Shown here one piece after another: positions 17,829 through 27,600 of a DNA stretch of 64,000 nucleotides (position 1 is its first letter; the number at the start of each line of letters is the position of its first letter). The stretch is from JAVKFF01 sp040226215 (lineage in GTDB: Bacteria > Pseudomonadota > Alphaproteobacteria > DSM-16000 > Inquilinaceae): the NCBI GenBank assembly GCA_040226215.1, contig JAVKFF010000246.1, positions 1 through 64,000 of the forward strand. Reading direction: 5' to 3'. Made by a program: the position numbers and the translations under genes. Under the pieces are notes generated by a model. The model was not told the origin of the DNA and ran no database searches. It saw only the letters and a program-made list of their open reading frames with translations.

Positions 17829-19285
17829 CAGCCGACCGATCCCTCCAGGCTGATCGCCACCAGCTTCTGCGCCTCCACGGCGAACTCCATGGGCAGCACC
17901 TGCAGCACCTCGCGGCAGAAGCCGTTGACGATAAGCGCCAGGGCCTCCTCCTCCGGGATGCCGCGCTGGCGGCAGTAGAAGAGCTGGTCGTCCGACACCT
18001 TCGAGGTGGTCGCCTCGTGCTCCACCTGCGCGGTCGGGTTCTTCATCTCGATATAGGGCACCGTGTGGGCGCCGCAGCGGTCGCCGACCAGCAGGCTGTC
18101 GCACTGGGTGTAGTTGCGCGCGCCGTCGGCATTGGGCTGGATGCGCACCAGACCGCGATAGGTGTTGTCCGACCTGCCGGCCGAGATGCCCTTGGAGATG
18201 ATGCGCGAGCGGGTGCGCCGGCCCATATGGATCATCTTGGTGCCGGTATCGGCCTGCTGGCGATTGTTGGTGATCGCCACCGAATAGAATTCGCCCACCG
18301 AATCATCGCCGCGCAGCATGCAGGACGGGTATTTCCAGGTGACGGCCGAGCCGGTCTCGACCTGCGTCCAGCTCACCTTGGAGCGCTGGCCGCGACAGTC
18401 GGCCCGCTTGGTGACGAAGTTGAAGATGCCGCCGCGCCCTTCCTCGTCGCCAGGGTACCAGTTCTGCACGGTGGAATACTTGATCTCCGCGTCGTCGAGC
18501 GCGACCAGTTCCACCACCGCGGCGTGCAACTGGTTCTCGTCGCGCTGCGGCGCGGTGCAGCCCTCCAGATAGGAGACGTAGGCGCCCTTGTCGGCGATGA
18601 TCAGCGTGCGCTCGAACTGGCCGGTGTTCTCCGCGTTGATGCGGAAATAGGTCGACAGCTCCATCGGGCAGCGCACGCCCGGCGGCACATAGACGAAGGA
18701 GCCGTCGGTGAAGACGGCCGAGTTCAGCGCCGCGAAGTAGTTGTCGCCATGCGGCACCACCGAGGCCAGGTACTTGCGCACCAGGTCCGGATGCTTCTGG
18801 ATCGCCTCGGAGATCGAGCAGAAGATCACGCCGGCCTCGGCCAGCTTCTCCTTGAACGTGGTCACCACCGAGACGCTGTCGAACACCGCGTCGACCGCGA
18901 CGACACCGGCCAGCACCTTCTGCTCGTCGAGCGGGATGCCGAGCTTCTTGTAGGTGTCGAGCAGTTGCGGATCGACCTCGTCCAGACTCTTCGGCCCGTC
19001 CTTCTTCTTCGGCGCGGCGTAGTAGTAGAGATCCTGCAGGTCGATGGGCGGGTATTTCACCTTCGCCCAGTTCGGCTCGACCATGCGCTGGAACACGCGA
19101 TAGGCCTCGAGCCGCCAGTCGAGCATCCATTGCGGCTCGCCCTTCTTGGCGCTGATGAAGGCGATGATGTCCTCGTTCAGCCCCTTGGGCGCCGTCTCCT
19201 GCTCGATATCGGTGACGAAGCCGTACTTGTAGCGCTGGCCACCGACTTCCTTGACCGTATCGATGGTTTCCCTGACCGCGGCCAT
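17828..19285 (-). CDS. sufB: SufBCD scaffold component SufB
   Basis: A 485-residue core scaffold of the SUF machinery, on which the cluster is built. Strong family segments include YKYGFVTDIE, VPPGVRCPMELSTYFRIN, YLEGCTAPQRDENQLHAAVVE, ADCRGQRSKVSWTQVETGSA and DDQLFYCRQRGIP. The start is an ATG behind AGGGAGAGGGC. An IscR-type site and a promoter-like pair precede it, and a weak terminator follows the upstream ferredoxin gene, so sufB probably begins its own regulated transcript within the longer block. Confidence 0.97.
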   Translation of the reverse strand: MAAVRETIDTVKEVGGQRYKYGFVTDIEQETAPKGLNEDIIAFISAKKGEPQWMLDWRLEAYRVFQRMVEPNWAKVKYPPIDLQDLYYYAAPKKKDGPKSLDEVDPQLLDTYKKLGIPLDEQKVLAGVVAVDAVFDSVSVVTTFKEKLAEAGVIFCSISEAIQKHPDLVRKYLASVVPHGDNYFAALNSAVFTDGSFVYVPPGVRCPMELSTYFRINAENTGQFERTLIIADKGAYVSYLEGCTAPQRDENQLHAAVVELVALDDAEIKYSTVQNWYPGDEEGRGGIFNFVTKRADCRGQRSKVSWTQVETGSAVTWKYPSCMLRGDDSVGEFYSVAITNNRQQADTGTKMIHMGRRTRSRIISKGISAGRSDNTYRGLVRIQPNADGARNYTQCDSLLVGDRCGAHTVPYIEMKNPTAQVEHEATTSKVSDDQLFYCRQRGIPEEEALALIVNGFCREVLQVLPMEFAVEAQKLVAISLEGSVG

Positions 19286-19390
19286 GCCCTCTCCCTTGCA
19301 ACTGGCGGCGCCGGCCTTGCGACAGCGCCGCTCTACCCTTCGTCATCGGATCGGCCGGCACCCACCGGCGCTCCGAACCGCAACTCGCAC

Positions 19391-19415
19391 AATCCCGACT
19401 TATCTACTCGGTTAT
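19391..19415. promoter_or_regulatory. IscR type-1-like operator upstream of sufB
   Basis: On the plus strand the 25-bp site has CCCGACT, an AT-rich centre, then CTCGGTTAT. Against the E. coli IscR type-1 consensus (ATAsyyGACT rwwwy AGTCrrsTAT) I count 19 of 25 matches. It lies about 105 bp before sufB, just downstream of a candidate -10, where a bound [2Fe-2S]-IscR would block transcription. iscR is four genes up in the same cluster. Confidence 0.55.
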
Positions 19416-19423
19416 TGCTCACC

Positions 19424-19453
19424 TTTATGTATGCCGACGCCCTGTCGGATCAA
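19424..19453 (-). promoter_or_regulatory. Putative sufB promoter
   Basis: On the minus strand TTGATC and CATAAA are separated by 18 bases, each 4/6 to consensus. The predicted start falls at the edge of the IscR-like site. Confidence 0.33.
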
Positions 19454-19469
19454 CGAAAATCGCCGCCAC

Positions 19470-19491
19470 AAAACCCCTGATCCGAGTCAGG
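19470..19491 (-). terminator. Weak intrinsic terminator after ferredoxin gene
   Basis: Immediately after the ferredoxin stop, the minus strand reads CCTGA-CTCGGA-TCAGG followed by GGTTTTG. The stem is only 5 bp, so termination would be partial. Confidence 0.35.
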
Positions 19492-19821
19492 TTAAAGCAT
19501 CATGTTGTTCACTTCCTTGGGCAGCTGCACGACCAGGCCGTCCAGCTCTTCGGTCATGATGATCTGGCAGCCCAGGCGCGAGGTCTCCTGCAGCCCGAAG
19601 GCGAGGTCGAGCATGTCCTCCTCGTCCTCTTGCGGATCCTTCAGACGGTCGAACCAGTCCGGATCGACGATGACGTGGCAGGTCGAGCAGGCCAGCGATC
19701 CCTCGCAGGCGCCCTCGATGTCGACGCCGTGCTTGTGGGCGATCTCCATCACGGACAAGCCGATCGGCGCCTCCACCTCGTGTCGCGTCCCGTCCGGGTC
19801 GATAAAGGTCATCCTGGGCAT
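19492..19821 (-). CDS. [2Fe-2S] ferredoxin, adrenodoxin/Fdx type
   Basis: A 109-residue electron carrier. The cluster ligands are in ACEGSLACSTCHVIVD (Cys-x5-Cys-x2-Cys), with the last Cys in SRLGCQI. The start ATG 19821 (MPRMTFIDPDG) was chosen because residues further upstream do not match the family; MTF three codons later is another option. Ferredoxins of this type supply electrons for cluster assembly, which fits its place between the NifS-type desulfurase and sufB. Confidence 0.93.
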   Translation of the reverse strand: MPRMTFIDPDGTRHEVEAPIGLSVMEIAHKHGVDIEGACEGSLACSTCHVIVDPDWFDRLKDPQEDEEDMLDLAFGLQETSRLGCQIIMTEELDGLVVQLPKEVNNMML

Positions 19822-19965
19822 CGTCGACCGTGTTCCTTCCGCGTTCGCAACTGCTCGTACCAATCTCGACCGCCCCCGGCCGGCCGGGGGGTATTAGACC
19901 AAAGCGGGCGCCGCACCTAGACGGGTGTCGCATGGCGTGCATGTGCGGTGGGCAGGCGCCGGCAT

Positions 19966-21084
19966 TCATGCCGCCCGCGACGCCGCCTGGCGCCGCCGCA
20001 GCGCCCGCCACGCGACAACGAAGGCATCGATCGCCGCTTCCGGCGTCTGCGGCCCGAGACTGACGCGGATCGCGCTGCCCGCGATGTCCTCGGGCACGCC
20101 CATGGCGCGCAGCACATGGCTCGTCTCCACCTTGCCGGAGGAGCATGCCGACCCGGCGCTGACCGCGATGCCGGCGAGGTCGAAGGCCATCAGCTGGGTT
20201 TCCGATGGTACGCCGGGCAGGGCGACGACGCTGGTATTTGCCAGCCGTGCCGTCGCCTGTCCCGGAAAGCGCGCCGCCGGCTCGATGTCGACGACCGCGC
20301 TCTCCAGCCGGTCGCGCAGGCCGGCCAGCCTGGCGAAGCCGGCGATGTCCTGGGCCGCGATCGCCGCGCCGAAACCGGCGATCGCCGGCACGTTCTCCGT
20401 GCCGGCGCGGCGCCGCCGCTCCTGGCCGCCGCCACGCAGCAGCGGCTCCAGCGCCAGCCCCTCGCGCAGGACCAGCGCGCCGGCGCCCTTCGGCCCGCCG
20501 ATCTTGTGGGCGGACAGGGTCAGCATGTCGACGCCAAGTTCGGCCATGTCGACCGACAGCCGGCCGACCGCCTGGGTCGCGTCGCAATGGACCAGCAGCC
20601 CCGCCGCGCGGGCGACGCGGGCGGCCTCGCGCACCGGCTGGATCACGCCGGTCTCGTTGTTGGCCAGCATCAGGCTCAGCACGCCCCGTTCGCCGGCCGC
20701 CCGCGCCCGCACCTGCAGCGCCGGCAGATCGATCACGCCGTCCCCGTCGACGGCCATGGTCTCGACACCCGGCTGCGCCAGCACGCTGACGTGCTCGACC
20801 GCGCTCGCCAGCCGCACAGGCCGGCCGCAGCCCTGGAGGGCCCAGCCATTCGCCTCGGTGGCGCCGGCGGTGAACACCACCTGGCCGGCGTCCACGCCGA
20901 GCGCGGCCGCGACCTCGCGACGCGCCTCCTCGACCAGCGCCCGCACCGCCCTGCCGTGCGCGTGGACGCTCGACGGATTGCCGGTCAGGTCCAGCGCCGC
21001 CACATGCGCCGCACGCGCCGCCGGCAGCAGCGGCGCGCTGGCATTGTAGTCGAGATAGTGGCGTTCCAGACGTTCGCCCGTCAT
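19966..21084 (-). CDS. Cysteine desulfurase, NifS/IscS type (group I)
   Basis: A 372-residue PLP enzyme. The N-terminus YLDYNASAPLLP, the PLP lysine Lys194 in LSAHKIGGPKGAG, and a long mobile loop with the catalytic Cys314 in SAGSACSSGKVETSHVL mark a group I desulfurase, unlike the group II SufS downstream. Group I enzymes donate sulfur for Fe-S clusters and tRNA thiolation. It follows iscR by about 70 bp and precedes the ferredoxin. Confidence 0.94.
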   Translation of the reverse strand: MTGERLERHYLDYNASAPLLPAARAAHVAALDLTGNPSSVHAHGRAVRALVEEARREVAAALGVDAGQVVFTAGATEANGWALQGCGRPVRLASAVEHVSVLAQPGVETMAVDGDGVIDLPALQVRARAAGERGVLSLMLANNETGVIQPVREAARVARAAGLLVHCDATQAVGRLSVDMAELGVDMLTLSAHKIGGPKGAGALVLREGLALEPLLRGGGQERRRRAGTENVPAIAGFGAAIAAQDIAGFARLAGLRDRLESAVVDIEPAARFPGQATARLANTSVVALPGVPSETQLMAFDLAGIAVSAGSACSSGKVETSHVLRAMGVPEDIAGSAIRVSLGPQTPEAAIDAFVVAWRALRRRQAASRAA

Positions 21085-21153
21085 CGCGGTCCCGGCACGG
21101 TTCGGATGGAAATTCGAGGGTCGCCCAGCGAGAATTCGGTGACTGGTCGGCGC

Positions 21154-21630
21154 CTATTCGGCAGCGACCGGTTCGCGCACGCCGACGCGTGGCAGCGCCA
21201 TGGGCGGCGTCACACCGACCACCCGCCGTTCGATCACGTCCTCCAGCGTCACCGCGGAGAGGAAGCGGTGGATCTGGTGGCCCAGTTCCTCCCAGAGGTC
21301 GTGGGTCAGGCAGCGCGACTTGTCGGAGTGGCAGCCGGCGCCGGAACCCGGCGTGCACCGGGTCGCGCGGATCGGCTCGTCCACCGCCAGGATGATGTCC
21401 GCGACGCGCAGTTCCCGGGCCGGACGGCCGACCAGATAGCCGCCGCCCGGGCCACGGACGCTGCGCACCAGTCCGCTGCGCCGCAGCTTGGCGAAAAGCT
21501 GCTCGAGATAGGACAGGGAGATCTCCTGCCGCTCGGCGATCTCGGCCAGGGCGATGGGGCGTCCCTGCGCATAGCGGGCGAGATCCACCATCGCCATGAC
21601 GGCATACCGCCCCTTGGTGCTCAGTTTCAT
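21154..21630 (-). CDS. iscR: Rrf2-family Fe-S regulator IscR
   Basis: A 158-residue Rrf2 winged-helix regulator. The N-terminus MKLSTKGRYAVMAMVDLA is nearly diagnostic, and LSYLEQLFAKLRRSGLVRSVRGPGGGY is the recognition helix and wing. Three cysteines (92, 100, 107) sit in the expected cluster-binding region; E. coli IscR uses 92, 98 and 104. The gene follows cysE by 30 bp with no obvious promoter between, so IscR may be made from the cysE transcript. The likely target is the operator before sufB and perhaps the cysE promoter. Confidence 0.93.
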   Translation of the reverse strand: MKLSTKGRYAVMAMVDLARYAQGRPIALAEIAERQEISLSYLEQLFAKLRRSGLVRSVRGPGGGYLVGRPARELRVADIILAVDEPIRATRCTPGSGAGCHSDKSRCLTHDLWEELGHQIHRFLSAVTLEDVIERRVVGVTPPMALPRVGVREPVAAE

Positions 21631-21660
21631 GGTCGTTTCTCCAACCGGGGCATCCGGCGC

Positions 21661-22407
21661 TCAGTTGCGCGCCCGGCGAGGCTGCCCGGCGCCCAGATCG
21701 TCGTCATTGGCTTCCGACTGGCCTTCGCCATGCGGCAGGGCGGCCCGCATGGCGGCGTTCTCGCCTTCGAGTTGCTGCACCCGCTGGCGCAGCGCCGCGA
21801 TTTCCTCGCCGAGGCCGCACAGCGCCCGATTGACCGGGTCCGTGAGATCGTCGCATGGCGTGGCATAGGCGACGAAGGCGGGCGCGGGTTCCGGTGCCTT
21901 GCCGATCGGCTTGGCCGGCACGCCGACGACGGTGATGCCCTCGGCGACGTCCTTGTTCACCACGGCGTTCGACCCGACGCGGACGTTCCGGCCCAGCGTG
22001 ACGGGGCCGATGATCTTGGCCCCGGCGCCGACGATGACGCCGGCCTTCAGCGTCGGGTGGCGCTTGCCCTTCTCCAGCGAGGTGCCGCCGAGCGTCACGC
22101 CCTGGTAGAGTGTCACGTCGTCCTCGATCTCCGTGGTCTCGCCGATCACCACGCCGGTGCCGTGATCGATGAAGAAGCGCCGGCCGATGCTGGCGCCCGG
22201 ATGGATCTCGATGCCGGTGGCGACCCGTGCCATGTAGGCGACCCACAGGGCCAGGCCCTGCAGGTTCCAGCGCCAGAGGCGGTTCGCCAGCCGGTGCGCC
22301 AGCACCGCATGCAGGCCCGGATAGGTGAACAGGATCGATACCGCCGAACGCGCCGCGGGATCGCGAACGCGAATGGTTGCTATGTCTTCGCGAAGTCGCT
22401 TGAACAT
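21661..22407 (-). CDS. cysE: Serine O-acetyltransferase
   Basis: A 248-residue acetyltransferase making O-acetylserine, the direct precursor of cysteine. The left-handed beta-helix hexapeptide repeats run from about residue 65 to 165 (IEIHPGASIGRRFFIDHGTGVVIGET…, GGTSLEKGKRHPTL, VGSNAVVNKDV, VVGVPAKPIG). It is the short EpsC-like form, lacking the longer N-terminal helical domain of enteric CysE, and has a C-terminal coiled-coil tail (EIAALRQRVQQLEGENAAM). ATG 22407 follows AGGGGCG; a longer upstream frame is not family-like. Placement ahead of iscR and the desulfurases links cysteine supply to Fe-S assembly. Confidence 0.95.
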   Translation of the reverse strand: MFKRLREDIATIRVRDPAARSAVSILFTYPGLHAVLAHRLANRLWRWNLQGLALWVAYMARVATGIEIHPGASIGRRFFIDHGTGVVIGETTEIEDDVTLYQGVTLGGTSLEKGKRHPTLKAGVIVGAGAKIIGPVTLGRNVRVGSNAVVNKDVAEGITVVGVPAKPIGKAPEPAPAFVAYATPCDDLTDPVNRALCGLGEEIAALRQRVQQLEGENAAMRAALPHGEGQSEANDDDLGAGQPRRARN

Positions 22408-22534
22408 TGCGGCGCCCCTTGTGATATACCGCGCAGTCTTCGGCGGAGCGCCGCGTTTCGCGGACCTGCGGTCATGCCCAGGCGCGGTCATGCCCAGGTG
22501 CCGCGCGGGCGCGCTCCCGACCCGCGAGACTGTG

Positions 22535-22562
22535 GATATAAGAACCCCTACACCGGGGTCAA
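22535..22562 (-). promoter_or_regulatory. Putative cysE promoter with internal dyad
   Basis: On the minus strand TTGACC and TATATC are 16 bases apart. The spacer contains an inverted repeat ACCCC-N6-GGGGT (22544-22559) that could be an operator. The leader to cysE would be about 120 nt. Confidence 0.42.
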
Positions 22563-22673
22563 GAATTAGCCGGCCTTCCACATCGATCGCGGCGAAGAAT
22601 TCCGAGCCCATCGCTCGGTCTTTTTGGTTAACCGGCCTCGTGAAGGCCGCCGGCAGAAGCGAGTGAGGTCGGG

Positions 22674-23330
22674 ATGCCCGAAGTGATCTTTAACGGACCC
22701 GAAGGCCGCCTGGAGGGACGCTACCGCCATGGCAGCGGCAGCAATCCGCCGGTGGCCCTCATCCTGCACCCCCATCCCGAGCATGGGGGGACGATGAACA
22801 ACAAGATCACCTACCTCCTGTTCCAGATCTTCCAGCAGCGCGGCTTCTCCGTCCTGCGCTTCAACTTCCGCGGTGTCGGGCGCAGCCAGGGCGTGTTCGA
22901 CCGCGGCGAGGGCGAGCTGTCGGACGCCGCCTCGGCGCTCGACTGGATGCAGGCGCACAACGCCAATGCCCGTACCTGCTGGGTAGCCGGCTTCAGCTTC
23001 GGCGCCTGGATCGGCATGCAGCTGCTGATGCGCCGTCCCGAGATCGAGGGCTTCATCTCCGTCGCCCCGCCGTCGAACATGTTCGACTTCGGCTTCCTGG
23101 CGCCCTGCCCGGCCTCCGGCCTGATCATCAACGGCACGCGCGACGACGTGGTGCCGCCCGAGGCGGTGGACAAGCTGGTCGGCAAGCTGCAGCAGCAAAA
23201 GGACATCGTCATCGATCACCGGCTGCTCGACGGCGCCAACCACTATTTCACCCAGCATATCGAGGCGCTGGCCGGCCATGTCGGCGACTATCTCGACGAG
23301 CGGCTGGGCAAGGCCGACGCCGCCGAGTGA
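22674..23330 (+). CDS. Alpha/beta hydrolase (dienelactone-hydrolase-like serine hydrolase)
   Basis: A 218-residue cytoplasmic hydrolase. The nucleophile elbow is AGFSFGAWIG (Ser108), the oxyanion region is LHPHPEHGG, the Asp is in NGTRDDVVPP and the His in GANHYFTQH. Proteins starting MPEVIFNGPEGRLEGRY are a conserved family in alphaproteobacteria, often near suf genes. A ribosome site GTGAGG precedes the ATG. It is divergent from the cysE–suf block and may share its control region. The substrate is unknown. Confidence 0.88.
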   Translation: MPEVIFNGPEGRLEGRYRHGSGSNPPVALILHPHPEHGGTMNNKITYLLFQIFQQRGFSVLRFNFRGVGRSQGVFDRGEGELSDAASALDWMQAHNANARTCWVAGFSFGAWIGMQLLMRRPEIEGFISVAPPSNMFDFGFLAPCPASGLIINGTRDDVVPPEAVDKLVGKLQQQKDIVIDHRLLDGANHYFTQHIEALAGHVGDYLDERLGKADAAE

Positions 23331-23403
23331 GCCCCTCCAGGGACGCAACGCCGTCCTTTCCCGATCCCGCCCGTTCCCGATCCCGCGAAGACCGTCTGAC
23401 GCC

Positions 23404-24657
23404 ATGACCGCCTACCGTTCGGAATTCGTGCGCACGCTGGCCGAGCGCCGGTTCATCCACCAGGGCACCGACCTGGAGGCCCTGGACGCCGCCGCTGCGA
23501 AGGGACCGATCACCGGCTATATCGGCTTCGACGCCACGGCGGACAGCCTGCATGTCGGCTCGCTGGTGCAGATCATGATGCTCTACTGGCTGCAGCGGAC
23601 CGGCCACCGGCCGATCGCGCTGATGGGCGGCGGCACCACCAAGATCGGCGACCCTTCGGGCAAGGACGAGGCGCGCCAGCTGCTCACCGACGAGATCATC
23701 GCGGCCAACATCGCCGGCATCCGCCGCCATTTCGAGGCCTTCCTGGCCTTTGGCGAAGAGGACAACCAGGCGATCCAGGCGAACAACGCCGACTGGCTCG
23801 ACGGCCTCGCCTACATCCCCTTCCTCAGGGATGTCGGCCGGCACTTCACGATCAACCGCATGCTGACCTTCGATTCCGTCCGCCTGCGGCTCGACCGCGA
23901 GCAGCCGCTGACCTTCCTCGAATTCAACTACATGATCCTGCAGGCCTACGACTTCGTGGAGCTCAACCGCCGCTACGGCTGCACGCTGCAGATGGGCGGT
24001 TCGGACCAGTGGGGCAACATCGTCAACGGCGTCGAACTCGGCCGCCGCATCGCCGGTGTCGAACTCTTCGGCCTGACCACGCCGCTGATCACCACGGCGT
24101 CGGGCGCCAAGATGGGCAAGACCGCCCAGGGCGCCGTCTGGCTCGGGCCGGACCGGCTCAGCCCCTATGACTACTGGCAGTTCTGGCGCAATACCGAGGA
24201 CGGCGATGTCGGCCGCTTCCTGCGCCTGTTCACCGTGCTGCCGCTCGACGAGATCGCTCGGCTCGAAGCCCTCGGCGGGGCCGAGATCAACGAGGCGAAG
24301 AAGCTGCTGGCCGGCGAGGCGACGGCCCTGCTGCACGGCCGCCAAGCGGCGGAGGAGGCGGCGGAAACCGCGCGCCAGACCTTCGAGTCTGGCGAGAGCG
24401 CGGAAGGCCTGCCGACGGTGGAGATCGGCCGCGCCGAACTGGCCGCGGGCCTGCCCGCCTTCCGGCTGCTGGCGATCACCGGCCTGGCGGCGTCGAACGG
24501 CGAAGCCCGGCGCCTGATCCAGGGTGGCGGCGGCCGGCTGAACGACGAGAAGATCGCCGGTCCGGAGGACATCATCGACCTGGCTGCGCTCAATCCCGAC
24601 GGCGTGCTCAAGCTCTCCGCCGGACGCAAGCGCCACGCCCTCGTCCGCCCGGTCTGA
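23404..24657 (+). CDS. tyrS: Tyrosyl-tRNA synthetase
   Basis: A 417-residue class I aminoacyl-tRNA synthetase. The HIGH-like motif is HVGS (residues 50-53), the KMSKS-like motif is KMGKT (236-240), and the substrate pocket includes GGGTTKIGDPSGK and MGGSDQWGNIVNG. The C-terminal S4-like domain ends VLKLSAGRKRH. ATG 23404 was chosen because the upstream extension is shadow coding. It converges with the AsmA-like gene across a short GC hairpin (GCCGGG/CCCGGC). Confidence 0.97.
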   Translation: MTAYRSEFVRTLAERRFIHQGTDLEALDAAAAKGPITGYIGFDATADSLHVGSLVQIMMLYWLQRTGHRPIALMGGGTTKIGDPSGKDEARQLLTDEIIAANIAGIRRHFEAFLAFGEEDNQAIQANNADWLDGLAYIPFLRDVGRHFTINRMLTFDSVRLRLDREQPLTFLEFNYMILQAYDFVELNRRYGCTLQMGGSDQWGNIVNGVELGRRIAGVELFGLTTPLITTASGAKMGKTAQGAVWLGPDRLSPYDYWQFWRNTEDGDVGRFLRLFTVLPLDEIARLEALGGAEINEAKKLLAGEATALLHGRQAAEEAAETARQTFESGESAEGLPTVEIGRAELAAGLPAFRLLAITGLAASNGEARRLIQGGGGRLNDEKIAGPEDIIDLAALNPDGVLKLSAGRKRHALVRPV

Positions 24658-24677
24658 GCGGCCGGGGACGCGCACCG

Positions 24678-27600
24678 TTATCCCGGCGTGCGACCGAAGA
24701 AGATCTCGCGCAGGATGCCCGGCGCCAGGGCGGAGAGCGTGTCGACGCTGACGCTGGGGCTGCCGATCGGCCCTTCGACCGCGTAGTTGATCGCGAAGAT
24801 GCCCTGGCCGCCGATGCCGGTGACGATCTCGCCGATCAGCGGGATGTCGGCCAGGAAGGTGTTGACGCCGTAGACCGGGATCAGGGTGCCAGAAAAGGCC
24901 AGCCGGTCGGTCGCGAAATCCACGTTGCCGGCGAAGCTGATGCCGAGCAGACCGCCCGAGGCCCGGCCGCTCAGGATCGTCAGGCGGTCGTCGGCGTAGC
25001 TGAAATCGGCCAGCAGCCTGTCGAAGCTCAGACTGTCCGGCGGCGCGCCCTGGCGCTGCACCGGCTCGGCCGCCAGCAATCTCGCCAGCGGCGGGGCGTC
25101 GAGCACCGCGAAGTCGTCGAGCTGGGCGCGCCCGGTGATGCCGCTCGGCCCGACCCGGGCGTCGAGCAGCAGCCGGCCCCCGGCGATGCCGTCCAGGGTG
25201 TCGAGCAGGCCGAACAGCGCCGCGGCGTCGTCGGCAATCAGCTCGACCGAGCGCACCGCGCCGTCGAGCGGCCGGAGCGAGAAGGAGAAGGCCTCGCCCG
25301 AGGGATGGCTGCCGTTGAGCTCGATCAACTGCCAGGCGCCGCCGATCCGTCGTGCCTGGCCCACCACATCGCTGAGACCGCCATTGTCGGTGAGCAGCAC
25401 GTCGTCGATATCGAGGCGAACGTCGAGATCGGGTTCCGTGCGCGCCGTGCCGGAGGCGCCGACGCCGCCGGTCGCGCCGCTGAAGAACGCGTCGAGCAGC
25501 GTGCGCAGATCGAGACGCGCGCCACCCAGCCGCAGGTTGATCATGCCGGGATCGCTGAGATCGACGGCCACGGACAGGCTGTTGAGACCGAGCGAGGCGC
25601 CGACCAGATCGAGGCGGTTCAGGGTTCCGTCGGCCGGGTTCAGCCGCACCGTGCCGTCGACCGAGAGGCCGTCGGAGGTGACCGTGAAGCCGTCGACGAA
25701 GGGGATCTGCGACCCGGCGAAGGTCAGGTCGACCGTGCCGCCGGCGCCGACACCCGGCGGCTTGGAGAAGCCGACCTGCTCGACCCCGATCCGCGCGCCG
25801 GTAAGGTCCAGATCGGCGGCGAGCCGGGTGGTGCCGTCATTGCCGGCGGTGACGTTCGCGCGCACCGGGATCGGACCGGTGATCCAGGGTGCCAGTTCGA
25901 TGCCGAGGCGCTGACGGTCTGCCTCGTTGAGCGTCGCCGCCATGGTCCCCCGGCCGCTCACCTGGTCGGCCGGGAAGAAGTACTGCGTCCAGCGGAAGCT
26001 GGCGCCAACGCCGAGCATCACGCCGCGGCCGTCGGCCAGCAGCGAGCGGCCGTCGATGTCGAGCAGGCCCGTGAAGTCGGTGATGTCGGTGTCGCCGGCG
26101 ATCGAGCGGACATCCACGTCGACCAGGTTGACCCGGGCGGCGATCGCGATGTCGCTGGACTCGATCACCTGACCCAGCGGCAGGCCCACGCGCAGCCGGC
26201 CGGAAAAGGCGCCGCTGCTGTCCGCCGGACGGATGCCCGCATCGGCGGGCAGTTCAAGCGGCGGCAGGTCGAGCACCGCCAGCAGGTCCGGCAGCTGGCC
26301 CGAAAGCCCGGCATTGACCGAGAGGCGCTGCGGCCGGGACCCGTCCAGGCCCTCGATCAGCACGGCCCCGTCGACCAGCGTCACGTCGTCCACCGCACCT
26401 TCGCTCACCTGGATGTCGAAGCCGGCCTCGCTGAAGGTCGCTGTCGCGGCGCCGCCGGTGATCGGCGGCAGCCCTTCCAGGAACCGCACCGTCAGGCCGC
26501 TGGCGTCGATGGTGCCGTCGATGGCGACGAGGTTGGCCTCCGGGCTGTCGGCGGACACCCGCGCCTGCATCGTCAGCGAGGCGTGCTCGACCTCGCCCCG
26601 GCTCATATTGGACAGGATCCAGTCCCGCCCCCCCGTGGCGACCGGCGGCCAGTAGCGGCCGAGCAGGTCGACGGGCAGGTTCTCGAGTTCGGCGTAGCCG
26701 GCCACGTCCAGGATGCGGCCGTCGATGATGGCGACCTCGCCCTGGCCGCTGACGATGGGACCGCCGAGATTGACCTCGAAGGAATCGACGGTCAGCCAGT
26801 CCTCGACCAGATCCGCCCGGGCGCTCAGTCCCAGGCCGGCGACGGTCACCGGTTCGTTATAGAGCCAGGGCAGCACCAGGCGCCCGGCGCCGCCGCGGGC
26901 GTGGAAGACCAGCGCGGTCGGCTCGAAGCCGTCGCCGAAGGTCGCGAAGCCGGTGGCGATCACCGGCGAGTCGACGGTTGCGAGCGGCGTGAGGGCCGGG
27001 TCAAAGTCGACGAGATCCGCCGGCACCACGTTGTCGACCGAGTAGCGCATGATCGTCGAGACCGCCTCGACATCGTGTTCCAGTTCGATCTCCGCGTTGA
27101 TGAACGGCGCGGTCTCCGACGCCGCGATGCCGACGGTGCCCGCCGCCGTGAACTGCGGCCGCGGGCCGGAGACGAGGTCGACCGTGCCGTCGAAACTGGC
27201 CAGCCGCCCCGCGAACAGGGCGCGGACCTGCACCGAGCCGGCGATCGCCGGATGGACGGCGGACAGCACAAGGTCGAGGTCGAAGCGGGTGGTCAGGGTG
27301 GTTCCCCCCAGGGCCAGATCGGCCGCGCCGTCGATGCCGATGCCGGCAGGATTGCGCCGCAGATGCACCTCCGCATCGCTCGCCCGCCAGGTGACGCCGA
27401 CCACCTCGTCGATGATCTCGATCGTCGCGCCCTCGACGCTGAGCGCCGTCAGCGCCGCCATGCCCGTGCCGTCGGCCGGATCGCGGTCGAGCGCGTCGAT
27501 CAGGCTCTCCCAAACGCCTTCGTCGCCACCGGCCGCGGGCAGCGCCTGACCGAGGAAGCCGGTCTCGTCCGATGGCCGTCCCAGGCCGCTGCCGAGATCG

